A DNA stretch of 19,148 nt from the NCBI GenBank assembly GCA_043776635.1, contig JAYVRA010000083.1:1-19148 (forward strand). The letters run 5' to 3'. Below are positions 7,400 through 14,864 of the stretch, one piece after another. The notes under the pieces were generated by a model that saw only the letters and a program-made list of their open reading frames with translations, ran no database searches and had not been told where the DNA came from. A program made the translations under genes and the position numbers. Numbering within the stretch: position 1 is the first letter of the stretch; each line of letters starts with the position of its first letter. This stretch comes from JANMEX01 sp043776635 (lineage in GTDB: Bacteria; Pseudomonadota; Alphaproteobacteria; Rhizobiales; Rhizobiaceae).

Positions 7400-8896
7400 A
7401 TGAAAGTGCATGATTTATTTGTTATCGGTGGCGGCATCAACGGATGTGGCATTGCCCGCGATGCAGCGGGGCGTGGCTATACAGTATTTTTGGCGGAGAT
7501 GAATGATCTTGCGTCCGGCACCTCGTCTTGGTCCACAAAGCTCATTCATGGCGGCCTGCGCTACCTGGAGCATTATGAATTCCGGTTGGTTCGTGAATCG
7601 CTGATGGAACGGGAAATATTGTGGGCCAATGCACCCCATATAATTTGGCCGCTGCGATTTGTATTACCCCACCACAAGGGTCTTCGCCCGGCATGGTTTT
7701 TACGACTTGGGTTACTGATTTACGATTATATCGGCGGCCGGAAATTGCTTCCTGCAACCAAAACACTGAGAATGGCAGAAGATATTTCCGGCAAACCTCT
7801 AAAACCGCTGTTTTCAAAAGCTTTTGAGTATTCCGATTGCTGGGTCAACGACGCGCGGCTGGTAGTTCTAAATGCCAGTGATGCAGCGGAACGCGGCGCA
7901 ACCATTCGTACCCGGACAAAAGTCGTCAAAGCATCCCGCGCGACGGGAATTTGGTCTGTCACCATTCATGATAAAAAAACCGGCACCGACGAATTGGTAC
8001 AAGCGCGGATGTTGGTCAATGCAGGCGGCCCTTGGGTGGACGAAATTATCGGTCATGCGCTGGGCAAAAATGACGTACGCAATGTACGGCTTGTGCAAGG
8101 CAGTCACATTGTCGTCAAGCGCATGTTTGAGCATGACAAATGTTATATTTTTCAAAATGCAGACAACCGCATTATTTTTGCAATTCCCTACGAGCGTGAT
8201 TTCACACTGATCGGCACCACTGACCAAGATTATAAAGGTGATCCTGGAGACGTCGCTATTACCGGGGCGGAAACAGATTATCTGTGCGCGGCGGCGAGTG
8301 AATATTTTAAAAATCCCGTGCGGCGCGAGGACATTGTCTGGACCTATTCCGGTGTGCGCCCGCTTTACGATGATGGCGCAACCAAAGCGCAAGAGGCCAC
8401 GCGGGATTATGTATTGAAAGTGGATGGCAGCGCATCCGAAGGCGCAGTTTTGAATGTTTTTGGCGGCAAAATCACCACCTATCGCCGTCTGTCTGAGCAT
8501 GTTCTGGAAAAGATTGAAGCTGTGCTTGGCAAAAAAGGTGCGACATGGACCAAGATTGCCACATTGCCGGGCGGTGATTTCCCGGCACAAGGGTTTGATG
8601 CGTTGGTATCGAAGGCCCGCACGACTTATCCGTTCCTGGATGCGCGGCAAGCGACGCGTTTAGTACGGCTTTATGGCACCAAAATATTTATCATGCTCGG
8701 TACTGCAAAAAATATGGCGGACCTTGGCACGCAATTCGGCCCCTATTTAACTCAAGTCGAGGTTGACTATCTAATGGAATATGAATGGGCGATGGACGCT
8801 GAAGATATATTATGGCGGCGCACAAAGGCTGGTCTGGTTACCGATAAAGCTGCCGTTGAGGCGTTAGTCGCCTATGTTCAATCCAAGCAGGCCTAA
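7400..8896 (+). CDS. glpD: Aerobic glycerol-3-phosphate dehydrogenase GlpD
   Basis: This 498-residue flavoprotein oxidises sn-glycerol-3-phosphate to dihydroxyacetone phosphate at the inner membrane and passes the electrons to quinone. The FAD-binding N-terminus is VIGGGINGCGIARDAAGRG (residues 8-26), followed by the family hallmark TKLIHGGLRYLEHYEFRLV (about 47-65). Further FAD-enzyme blocks are VNAGGPWVDEI, IGTTDQDYKGDP and FGGKITTYRRL, then the DAO C-terminal domain. The length is that of the family (about 500). Its ATG lies one base after the glpR TGA with no separate ribosome site of note, so translation is probably coupled to glpR. Its stop is only 4 bp from the stop of urtE on the other strand. 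Glycerol kinase, which would supply its substrate, is not in this window. Confidence 0.95.
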   Translation: MKVHDLFVIGGGINGCGIARDAAGRGYTVFLAEMNDLASGTSSWSTKLIHGGLRYLEHYEFRLVRESLMEREILWANAPHIIWPLRFVLPHHKGLRPAWFLRLGLLIYDYIGGRKLLPATKTLRMAEDISGKPLKPLFSKAFEYSDCWVNDARLVVLNASDAAERGATIRTRTKVVKASRATGIWSVTIHDKKTGTDELVQARMLVNAGGPWVDEIIGHALGKNDVRNVRLVQGSHIVVKRMFEHDKCYIFQNADNRIIFAIPYERDFTLIGTTDQDYKGDPGDVAITGAETDYLCAAASEYFKNPVRREDIVWTYSGVRPLYDDGATKAQEATRDYVLKVDGSASEGAVLNVFGGKITTYRRLSEHVLEKIEAVLGKKGATWTKIATLPGGDFPAQGFDALVSKARTTYPFLDARQATRLVRLYGTKIFIMLGTAKNMADLGTQFGPYLTQVEVDYLMEYEWAMDAEDILWRRTKAGLVTDKAAVEALVAYVQSKQA

Positions 8897-8900
8897 CCCG

Positions 8901-9602
8901 TCAAACCGTCAAATGCATCCGCACATCGGCACGGTCTAAATCTTCCGCAGGGCCGGAATGCACCACTTGGCCACGATCCATGATGTGAACCTGATCTGCG
9001 AGTTCGCGGCAGAAATCGAGATATTGCTCGACCAATATAACGGCAATCCCGGCAGTATCACGCAGGTACTTTATCGCACGGCTAATGTCTTTGATGATTG
9101 AGGGTTGGATGCCTTCGGTTGGCTCATCAAGCACCAATAATTTCGGCCTCATGACAAGCGCACGACCAATGGCGAGCTGTTGTTGCTGGCCACCGGAAAG
9201 ATCGCCGCCGCGACGGTGCAGCATGTCTTTCAGCACAGGGAACAGCTCAAACACATGACCGGGAATTGTGCGGTAGCCATGCGGCGCGGCGGCGAAGCCT
9301 GTCTGTAGATTTTCGGAAACCGTGAGCAGCGGAAATATCTCCCTGCCCTGCGGCACAAAGCCGATGCCGCCACGGGCGCGGTCCTGTGCGGGCTTGCCAT
9401 CTTGCACAACGCCATCAAAAGAGACTGTGCCACTTGTCAACTTATGATGCCCGACGATGGCCCGCATCAAACTGGTTTTGCCGACGCCGTTGCGCCCCAG
9501 TATACAGGTTATTTGTCCCGCCTTTGCATTCATGCTCACGCCACGCAGCGCTTCAGCCGCGCCGTAGTGCAATATTGCTTTGTCCACTATCAGCATCGTC
9601 AT
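8901..9602 (-). CDS. urtE: Urea ABC transporter ATP-binding protein UrtE
   Basis: This 233-residue cytoplasmic ATPase is of the LivF class. Walker A is GRNGVGKT (36-43), the Q-loop is in FVPQGREIFP, the signature is LSGGQQQQ (135-142) and Walker B is LLVLDE (155-160). As usual in LivF/UrtE, the H-loop position reads LVEQ rather than having a histidine. FVPQGREIFPLLTV and DEPTEGIQPSI are typical of UrtE. It is the last gene of the urea importer operon. Its ATG overlaps the urtD TGA as ATGA (9599-9602), so the two are translationally coupled. It forms the ATPase pair with UrtD that drives urea import through UrtB/UrtC. Confidence 0.93.
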   Translation of the reverse strand: MTMLIVDKAILHYGAAEALRGVSMNAKAGQITCILGRNGVGKTSLMRAIVGHHKLTSGTVSFDGVVQDGKPAQDRARGGIGFVPQGREIFPLLTVSENLQTGFAAAPHGYRTIPGHVFELFPVLKDMLHRRGGDLSGGQQQQLAIGRALVMRPKLLVLDEPTEGIQPSIIKDISRAIKYLRDTAGIAVILVEQYLDFCRELADQVHIMDRGQVVHSGPAEDLDRADVRMHLTV

Positions 9603-10345
9603 CTCCCCAAATAGACTTCGATGACGCGCTCATCGGCGCTGACAAAATCGAGACTGCCCTCAGACAGGACCGAGCCCTCGTGCAGGCACGTAACTTTAAC
9701 GCCAAGCGAGCGGACGAAGTGCATGTCATGCTCCACCACCACCACCGAACGGGTCTTTGCAATCTCTTTGAGAAGGCTGGCGGTCTCGACCGTTTCGGAA
9801 TCCGTCATGCCGGCGACGGGTTCATCAACGAGGAGCAGCTTGGGATCCTGCGCCAGCAACATGCCAATTTCCAGCCACTGCTTTTGCCCATGGCTAAGGT
9901 TTGCCGCCAATTCATAGCGGCGGGGTTCCAGCCTGACTGTACTTAAGATTTCTGTAATGCGATCGCTCTCAGCCTTGTTGGACTTGTGGAACAATGCCTT
10001 GAACGCTGTGCGTGGTCCCGCGAGCGCTAAAAGCAGATTATCTTCAACGCTTTGGCTTTCAAACACAGTCGGTTTTTGAAACTTGCGGCCAATGCCAAGC
10101 TGAGCGATTTCCGCCTCGTCATGCTTGGTCAAATCGACATTGGTGTCAAAAAAAACCTCCCCCTTATCGGGCTTGGTCTTGCCGGTGATGATGTCCATCA
10201 TCGTGGTTTTGCCTGCGCCATTGGGCCCGATGATGGCACGCATTTCACCTTTTTGTAAGATAAAGGACAGGTTGTTGATGGCGCGAAAGCCATCGAAGGA
10301 CACCGACACATCATCAAGGTAGAGCAGGCTTTCTTTGCGGGCCAT
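9599..10345 (-). CDS. urtD: Urea ABC transporter ATP-binding protein UrtD
   Basis: This 248-residue LivG-class ATPase is one of the two motors of the urea importer. Walker A is GPNGAGKT (40-47), and GIGRKFQKPTVFESQSVEDN (84-103) is the Q-loop block characteristic of UrtD. The signature reads LSHGQ (150-154), the usual UrtD variant. Walker B is LLLVDE (170-175) and the H-loop is VVEHDM (His206). ATG at 10345 has AGGAG 6-10 bases upstream and follows the urtC stop by 9 bp. It probably pairs with UrtE and docks to UrtB/UrtC. Confidence 0.94.
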   Translation of the reverse strand: MARKESLLYLDDVSVSFDGFRAINNLSFILQKGEMRAIIGPNGAGKTTMMDIITGKTKPDKGEVFFDTNVDLTKHDEAEIAQLGIGRKFQKPTVFESQSVEDNLLLALAGPRTAFKALFHKSNKAESDRITEILSTVRLEPRRYELAANLSHGQKQWLEIGMLLAQDPKLLLVDEPVAGMTDSETVETASLLKEIAKTRSVVVVEHDMHFVRSLGVKVTCLHEGSVLSEGSLDFVSADERVIEVYLGR

Positions 10346-10354
10346 GTGTTGCTC

Positions 10355-11497
10355 CTATTCCGCCGGCACTGGTTCAGGCAGGGTGGCTTGCTTCGCCGGT
10401 TTTGCCTTTGCCAATTTAAATTTGGGGAATAACCCGGCCACGCCCTTGGGCAACCAAATAGTGGCCCCGATAAACAATGCGCCCAGTGCGAACAGCCAAA
10501 ACTCCGGCAATATTCCTGTGAACCAGCTCTTGCCCGCATTGACGAGCAGCGCGCCCACAATCGGCCCGATAATTGTGCCGCGCCCGCCGACGGCAGTCCA
10601 AATAACCACCTCGATGGAATTGCCCGGTGCGAATTCGCCCGGATTGATAATGCCAACCTGAGGCACATAAAGTGCGCCTGCCACACCCGCCATCATAGCC
10701 GAAACAGTAAACGCAAACAGCTTCACATTTTCCGGACGGTAGCCTAAAAACCGCGTGCGCATTTCAGCATCACGTACTGCGACAAGCAGCTTGCCGTATT
10801 TGGAAGTGGTGATTGCCCAAGTGATGATAACGCCGAGTGCCAAAGCAAAAGCACTGGCAGAAAAAAGTACAGCACGGGTCGAGTTGGCCTGAATATCAAA
10901 GCCGAGAATATCCTTGAAGTCGGTCAAGCCATTATTGCCGCCAAAGCCCATTTCATTGCGAAAAAACGCAAGCAGCAATGCATATGTCAGCGCCTGCGTG
11001 ATAATGGATAAATAGACGCCCGTTACGCGGCTGCGAAAGGCGAACAGGCCAAACAGGAACGCGATTATGCCAGGAACCAGCAGCACCATCAGCGCCGCGA
11101 ACCAGAAGTGATTGAAACCAAACCAGAACCACGGCAGCTCTTTCCAGTTTAAAAACACCATGAAATCCGGCAATAGCGCATTGCCATAAGAGCCGCGCGC
11201 GCCGATCTGGCGCATGAGATACATGCCCATCGCGTAGCCGCCAAGCGCAAAGAACGCGCCATGGCCGAGCGAAAGAATGCCACAAAAACCCCACACCAAA
11301 TCCAACGACAAAGCCAGCAGCGCGTAGCAAAGATATTTGCCGAGCAACGCCACGACATAGGCCGGAACATGGAGCGGGTTATCAGGACTTAAAGTCAGAT
11401 TAAGCAACGGCACCAGCACAGCAAGCAGCGCCAGAAAGCCCAACATCAGCCGGATATCCAAGGGCGGTTGTCCTGAAAATAGCCGGTACGAAATCAT
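10355..11497 (-). CDS. urtC: Urea ABC transporter permease UrtC
   Basis: This 380-residue LivM-class permease forms the urea channel with UrtB in the inner membrane. It has many membrane segments and the LivM/UrtC hallmark DLVWGFCGILSLGHGAFFAL near residues 65-85, then GVYLSIITQALTYALLLAF, NGLTDFKDILGF and a GRGTIIGPIVGALLVN block near the end. The C-terminal tail (about the last 30 residues) is rich in Lys, Ala and Pro and cytoplasmic in character. The ATG overlaps the urtB stop as ATGA (11494-11497), showing coupled translation. Confidence 0.94.
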   Translation of the reverse strand: MISYRLFSGQPPLDIRLMLGFLALLAVLVPLLNLTLSPDNPLHVPAYVVALLGKYLCYALLALSLDLVWGFCGILSLGHGAFFALGGYAMGMYLMRQIGARGSYGNALLPDFMVFLNWKELPWFWFGFNHFWFAALMVLLVPGIIAFLFGLFAFRSRVTGVYLSIITQALTYALLLAFFRNEMGFGGNNGLTDFKDILGFDIQANSTRAVLFSASAFALALGVIITWAITTSKYGKLLVAVRDAEMRTRFLGYRPENVKLFAFTVSAMMAGVAGALYVPQVGIINPGEFAPGNSIEVVIWTAVGGRGTIIGPIVGALLVNAGKSWFTGILPEFWLFALGALFIGATIWLPKGVAGLFPKFKLAKAKPAKQATLPEPVPAE

Positions 11498-13098
11498 GCT
11501 TCAACCGACCTTCCTTTAAGAGCAAACAGGCCGCGCGGGCGCTTTTGGATGAAGAGAATAATGAGCACGAGCACAAGAATTTTTGCCAGCACCGCGCCTG
11601 CATAGGGTTCTAAAAATTTGCTGGCAACGCCGAGCGACAGTGCGCCCACAAGCGTGCCCCACAAATTGCCGACGCCGCCAAACACCACAACCATGAAACT
11701 ATCAATAATGTAGCCTTGACCCAGGTCGGGCGAAACATTGTCAATCTGGCTTAGCGCAACGCCCGCGATACCTGCAATGCCTGAGCCAAGCGCAAATGTG
11801 AACGCATCCACCCACGGCGTACGAATGCCCATGGAGGCGGCCATACGGCGGTTTTGCGTCACCGCACGCATTTGCAGGCCGAATGCTGTGCGCTTCAGAA
11901 CCACGAGCAGCGTGAAGAATATTGTCAGCGCGAAAATTAAAATCCAGAAGCGGTTCCATGTAATGTCGATTTGGCCGAGCTTGAAGCCGTCAGACATCCA
12001 TCGCGGATTGGAAACTTCGCGGTTGGTCGCACCGAAAATGCTGCGCACGGTTTGTTGCAACACCAGCGAGACGCCCCATGTCGCCAGCAGTGTTTCCAAC
12101 GGCCGGCCGTAGAGCAGGCGGATGACACCGCGCTCGATAATAAGCCCGGCCAAACCGGCAACGAGAAACGCCAACGGCAGCGCAAAAGCCAGTGACCACT
12201 CGATAAGCCATGGTGCATGGGCGATGAGTAATTGCTGCACAACAAATGTGGTGTAAGCACCAAGCATCACCATTTCGCCATGCGCCATATTGATAACGCC
12301 CATCACGCCGAAGGTAATGGCAAGCCCGATAGCGGCCAGCAGCAGCACTGAACCGAGCGAGATGCCGTACCAAATATTTTGTCCCGCATCCCAAAATTGG
12401 AACTGGTTATTGATGCCGGCAACAGAGTTAGTCAGCAGTATCGCGGCCCCGCCCTCAAGGTTGGCCCCGTTCAAAGCCTTCAGTGCCTCGCGGTCACCGC
12501 GCGCGGCTATCGTGGTGATCGCCTCCTTCAGCGCAGCTTGATCCTTCGAGGTTTTGAGGATTATCACGCCATGAGCCTCGGCCATGCGGGTCTTCACTTC
12601 GGGATCAGTTTCCGAAGCCATCGCGGTTTCCAGCGCGGCAAGCTGAGTGTCGTCAGCGCTTGCAAAAATAGTTTCAACTGCGGAGAGCCGGACGGACTTG
12701 TCCTTCGCCATCAAGGTCATGCCGGAAAGCGCGGTCGCAATTTTGCGGCGGATGGAGTTTTTGATTTTTAGTTTTTCGATTGTGTATGTGCCAATATCGG
12801 CGGCGGCCTCGCCCGTCACGGGGTCGAGCAATTTTGTGTCCGTACTATCGAGTATAAATACTTTGCCGTCATCTTTGCGCAGAACGAGCTTACCGTCCGA
12901 TAGTGCATTCAAAGCAGTCGCCGCTAAAGGGTCGCCGGTCACTTGCAGCGCGTCAATTGCGGCATCAATGGTTTGGTAGCCATCACCTTGGGAAAACTTA
13001 CCGATTGCCGCGCGAACGCTGGCTTCGTCTGCAAAAGCAGTGCCGAACCCGACTAAAATAAGCATCATCACAAGCAAACACCGTGAAGCCAAAGCCAT
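11494..13098 (-). CDS. urtB: Urea ABC transporter permease UrtB with periplasmic N-terminal domain
   Basis: This 534-residue protein consists of a signal peptide (MALASRCLLVMMLILVGFG, cleavage probably after AFA), about 210 soluble residues, and a LivH-class permease from about residue 230. The permease hallmarks are FGVMGVINMAHGEMVMLGAY and VVVFGGVGNLWGTLVGAL. The long soluble N-terminal domain before the permease is usual for UrtB and distinguishes it from LivH. The ATG at 13098 was preferred; a TTG at 13113 would add five residues but has no ribosome site, whereas GGA lies about 11 bases before the ATG. A strong hairpin separates it from urtA upstream. Confidence 0.92.
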   Translation of the reverse strand: MALASRCLLVMMLILVGFGTAFADEASVRAAIGKFSQGDGYQTIDAAIDALQVTGDPLAATALNALSDGKLVLRKDDGKVFILDSTDTKLLDPVTGEAAADIGTYTIEKLKIKNSIRRKIATALSGMTLMAKDKSVRLSAVETIFASADDTQLAALETAMASETDPEVKTRMAEAHGVIILKTSKDQAALKEAITTIAARGDREALKALNGANLEGGAAILLTNSVAGINNQFQFWDAGQNIWYGISLGSVLLLAAIGLAITFGVMGVINMAHGEMVMLGAYTTFVVQQLLIAHAPWLIEWSLAFALPLAFLVAGLAGLIIERGVIRLLYGRPLETLLATWGVSLVLQQTVRSIFGATNREVSNPRWMSDGFKLGQIDITWNRFWILIFALTIFFTLLVVLKRTAFGLQMRAVTQNRRMAASMGIRTPWVDAFTFALGSGIAGIAGVALSQIDNVSPDLGQGYIIDSFMVVVFGGVGNLWGTLVGALSLGVASKFLEPYAGAVLAKILVLVLIILFIQKRPRGLFALKGRSVEA

Positions 13099-13127
13099 GG
13101 CACTTTTTTCCAAACTATCTTGAAAAT

Positions 13128-13162
13128 TGACCGGACAGAGTGGGAGGTTCCCTGTCCGGTCA
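13128..13162 (-). terminator. Hairpin between urtA and urtB, probable leaky terminator or 3'-end stabiliser
   Basis: TGACCGGACAG and CTGTCCGGTCA are perfect 11-bp inverted arms around a 13-base loop. A smaller GGGA/TCCC pair can form at the loop. On the minus strand it begins 11 bases after the urtA stop, and is followed by AATTTTCAAGATAG, a short T-run. It should partly stop transcription or protect the urtA message, giving more binding protein than permease; the effect is inferred from structure and position. Confidence 0.7.
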
Positions 13163-13173
13163 TTTGCCGGGGC

Positions 13174-14475
13174 TTATTGCGCCGGTACATCACCGAGACA
13201 TTTTTTGGTCTCGGTATTATAATTGCCACACTTCAAAGTGACCCAATCAGATTCCAGCACTTTGGATTCCGGCAGGAAGTCCGTCCATGCATCACCCGGC
13301 ACGAGATCCGGTGTTTTCCACACCACATCAAACTGGCCGTCAGCTTGGATTTCGCCAATTAAAACCGGCTTGGTGATATGATGGTTCGGAAGCATCTTGG
13401 ACATGCCGCCTGTTAGATTTGGTACTTCGATGCCAGGCAGTGCGTCGATTACCTTATCCACATCCACAGTGCCCGCCGCTTCCACAGCCTTCACCCACAT
13501 GTTGAAGCCGATGTAGGCAGCCTCCATCGGATCATTGGTGGTGCGCTTGTCGTTCTTGGTGTACGCATGCCATGTCTTGATGAATTCGGCATTCACCGGC
13601 GCATCAACAGATTGAAAGTAGTTCCAAGCGGCAAGGTGGCCAACCAGAGGCGCAGTATCAAACCCGGCCAATTCTTCTTCGCCAACAGAGAAAGCAACAA
13701 CAGGAATGTCCTCCGCCTTTACGCCCGCATTGCCGAGTTCTTTGTAAAACGGCACGTTGGCATCACCATTGATAGTGGACACAACGGCTGTCTTCTTACC
13801 CTCGGAGCCGAATTTCTTAATGTCGGCCACAATGGTCTGCCAATCGGAATGACCGAAGGGCGTGTAATTAATCATAATGTCTTCTTTGGCCACCCCCTTG
13901 GCAATCAAATAGGCTTCCAGGATTTTGTTGGTCGTGCGCGGATAAACATAGTCGGTACCGGCAAGAACCCAGCGTTTTACGCCTTCTTCATTCATCAAAT
14001 AATCAACGGCAGGAATGGCCTGCTGGTTTGGCGCGGCGCCGGTGTAAAACACATTGCGCTCGCTTTCCTCGCCCTCATATTGGACGGGGTAGAACAGGAT
14101 GCTGTTAAGCTCTTTGAAAACCGGAAGAACAGACTTGCGCGACACAGAAGTCCAGCAGCCGAAAACAGCAGCGACCTTATCCTTGGAGATCAGCTCGCGC
14201 GCCTTTTCTGCAAACAGCGGCCAGTCAGAAGCAGGGTCAACGACAACTGCCTCAAGCTGCTTGCCGAGCAAGCCGCCCTTTTTGTTTTGCTCTTCAATAA
14301 GCATCAACATGACGTCTTTAAGGGTTGTTTCAGAAATTGCCATCGTGCCCGAAAGAGAATGCAGAACGCCGACCTTGATGGTGTCGTCTGCGGCAAATAC
14401 AGGAATGCTAATAGCTGCTGTCGCTAGCAAAGTTGTTGAGGCGACCAGAAAATTACGTCTTGATAGTAAGCTCAT
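13174..14475 (-). CDS. urtA: Urea ABC transporter substrate-binding protein UrtA (Tat-type signal)
   Basis: This 433-residue periplasmic protein binds urea and delivers it to UrtBC. It begins MSLLSRRNFLVASTTLL, a twin-arginine (Tat) signal with the SRRNFLV motif and probable cleavage after VFA near residue 28. The mature part opens IKVGVLHSLSGTMAISE, typical of UrtA, and continues with FGCWTSVSRKSVLPVFKE, YPVQYEGEESERNVFYTGAAPNQ (first half only needed for recognition) and HITKPVLIGEI. The start at 14475 was chosen because CGGAG precedes it and because the sigma-54-type promoter at 14516-14531 lies over the longer frame that opens at 14520. It heads the urtABCDE operon and is followed by a strong hairpin. 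Confidence 0.94.
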   Translation of the reverse strand: MSLLSRRNFLVASTTLLATAAISIPVFAADDTIKVGVLHSLSGTMAISETTLKDVMLMLIEEQNKKGGLLGKQLEAVVVDPASDWPLFAEKARELISKDKVAAVFGCWTSVSRKSVLPVFKELNSILFYPVQYEGEESERNVFYTGAAPNQQAIPAVDYLMNEEGVKRWVLAGTDYVYPRTTNKILEAYLIAKGVAKEDIMINYTPFGHSDWQTIVADIKKFGSEGKKTAVVSTINGDANVPFYKELGNAGVKAEDIPVVAFSVGEEELAGFDTAPLVGHLAAWNYFQSVDAPVNAEFIKTWHAYTKNDKRTTNDPMEAAYIGFNMWVKAVEAAGTVDVDKVIDALPGIEVPNLTGGMSKMLPNHHITKPVLIGEIQADGQFDVVWKTPDLVPGDAWTDFLPESKVLESDWVTLKCGNYNTETKKCLGDVPAQ

Positions 14476-14515
14476 TGGAATACTCCGGCTAGGTTTGTTG
14501 CACCGGAGCATCATT

Positions 14516-14531
14516 TGCAAGGCTTATGCCA
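14516..14531 (-). promoter_or_regulatory. Sigma-54 (RpoN) promoter of urtA
   Basis: On the minus strand the sequence is TGGCATaagccTTGCA. It has the invariant GG and GC spaced by exactly 10 bases, and one mismatch to the TGGCAC-N5-TTGCW consensus. Twelve bases past the GC puts the transcript start near 14505, about 30 bases before the urtA ATG. It suggests control by NtrC under nitrogen limitation, as expected for urea uptake; that control is inferred. Confidence 0.8.
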
Positions 14532-14772
14532 CATTTTTGCCTTATACGAAGCGGGCTTAGTTTCGAATGCTAACCAATTGTTAATATTATGATTATTTTT
14601 TATATGATTAAATTTATTTGCTGTCCGAAACAAACTACAGGCCCTACACGCTCCGCTAAATGAAGAAAAGTGCAGCTATATTTGCCTATATTTTATGCTC
14701 TGCAAATAAAATAGGCGATTTAGTAACGCATCCAAATTTTGCCCTAAAACGAGGCAACAGAGATTTTGCAAT

Positions 14773-14836
14773 GCAGGTGAATAAACCCTGCTTTGCGATG
14801 ACCCATAATTAGGGTCAGGACCTGTTAACAGGGTTT
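14773..14836. repeat. Cluster of nested palindromes between the GGDEF-EAL gene and the urtA promoter region
   Basis: Four inverted repeats are packed here. AAACCCTG (14783-14790) pairs with CAGGGTTT (14829-14836) as an outer stem. TGACCCATAATTAGGGTCA (14799-14817) has perfect 6-bp arms inside it. CCTGTTAACAGG (14821-14832) is a perfect 12-bp palindrome, and GCAGG/CCTGC sits at 14773-14791. On the minus strand the outer stem is followed by TTTATT, so it could act as the terminator of the GGDEF-EAL gene, whose stop is at 14865. A protein-binding site is an alternative. Confidence 0.55.
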
Positions 14837-14864
14837 CGGAGTTTATTTTGAATGTTGTTCTGCG

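Larger units (their letters stand above)
14476..14864. other. 389-bp intergenic region upstream of urtA and downstream of the GGDEF-EAL gene
   Basis: No convincing gene is seen. The urtA end holds a sigma-54-type promoter (14516-14531). A very AT-rich tract at 14571-14630 could be a bend or IHF site, which would fit sigma-54 activation. At 14671-14687 a weak NtrC-like sequence, TGCAGC-N5-TTGCC, lies about 145 bp upstream of the promoter. An inverted repeat TATTTGC (14679-14685) / GCAAATA (14702-14708) surrounds a doubled CTATATTT (14676 and 14686). The GGDEF-EAL end holds the nested palindromes at 14773-14836. Confidence 0.6.

Noticed and set aside
7868..8650. 260-residue open frame on the minus strand inside glpD
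   Set aside because: It lies fully within the well-supported glpD, has no ribosome site or recognisable family features, and is an antisense shadow.
9386..9946. 186-residue plus-strand open frame across urtE/urtD
   Set aside because: Its reading covers the junction of two strongly supported ATPase genes on the other strand; shadow.
13099..13113. TTG start for urtB at 13113
   Set aside because: No ribosome site precedes the TTG, and the ATG at 13098 starts a clean signal peptide.
13567..14427. 286-residue plus-strand open frame opposite urtA
   Set aside because: It is the shadow of urtA, with atypical composition (many His, Asn, Arg) and no domain seen.
14483..14508. CTCCGG/CCGGAG inverted repeat that would hide the urtA ribosome site
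   Set aside because: The predicted sigma-54 start near 14505 falls inside the left arm, so most of that arm would not be in the transcript; kept only as a note unless the real start is further upstream.
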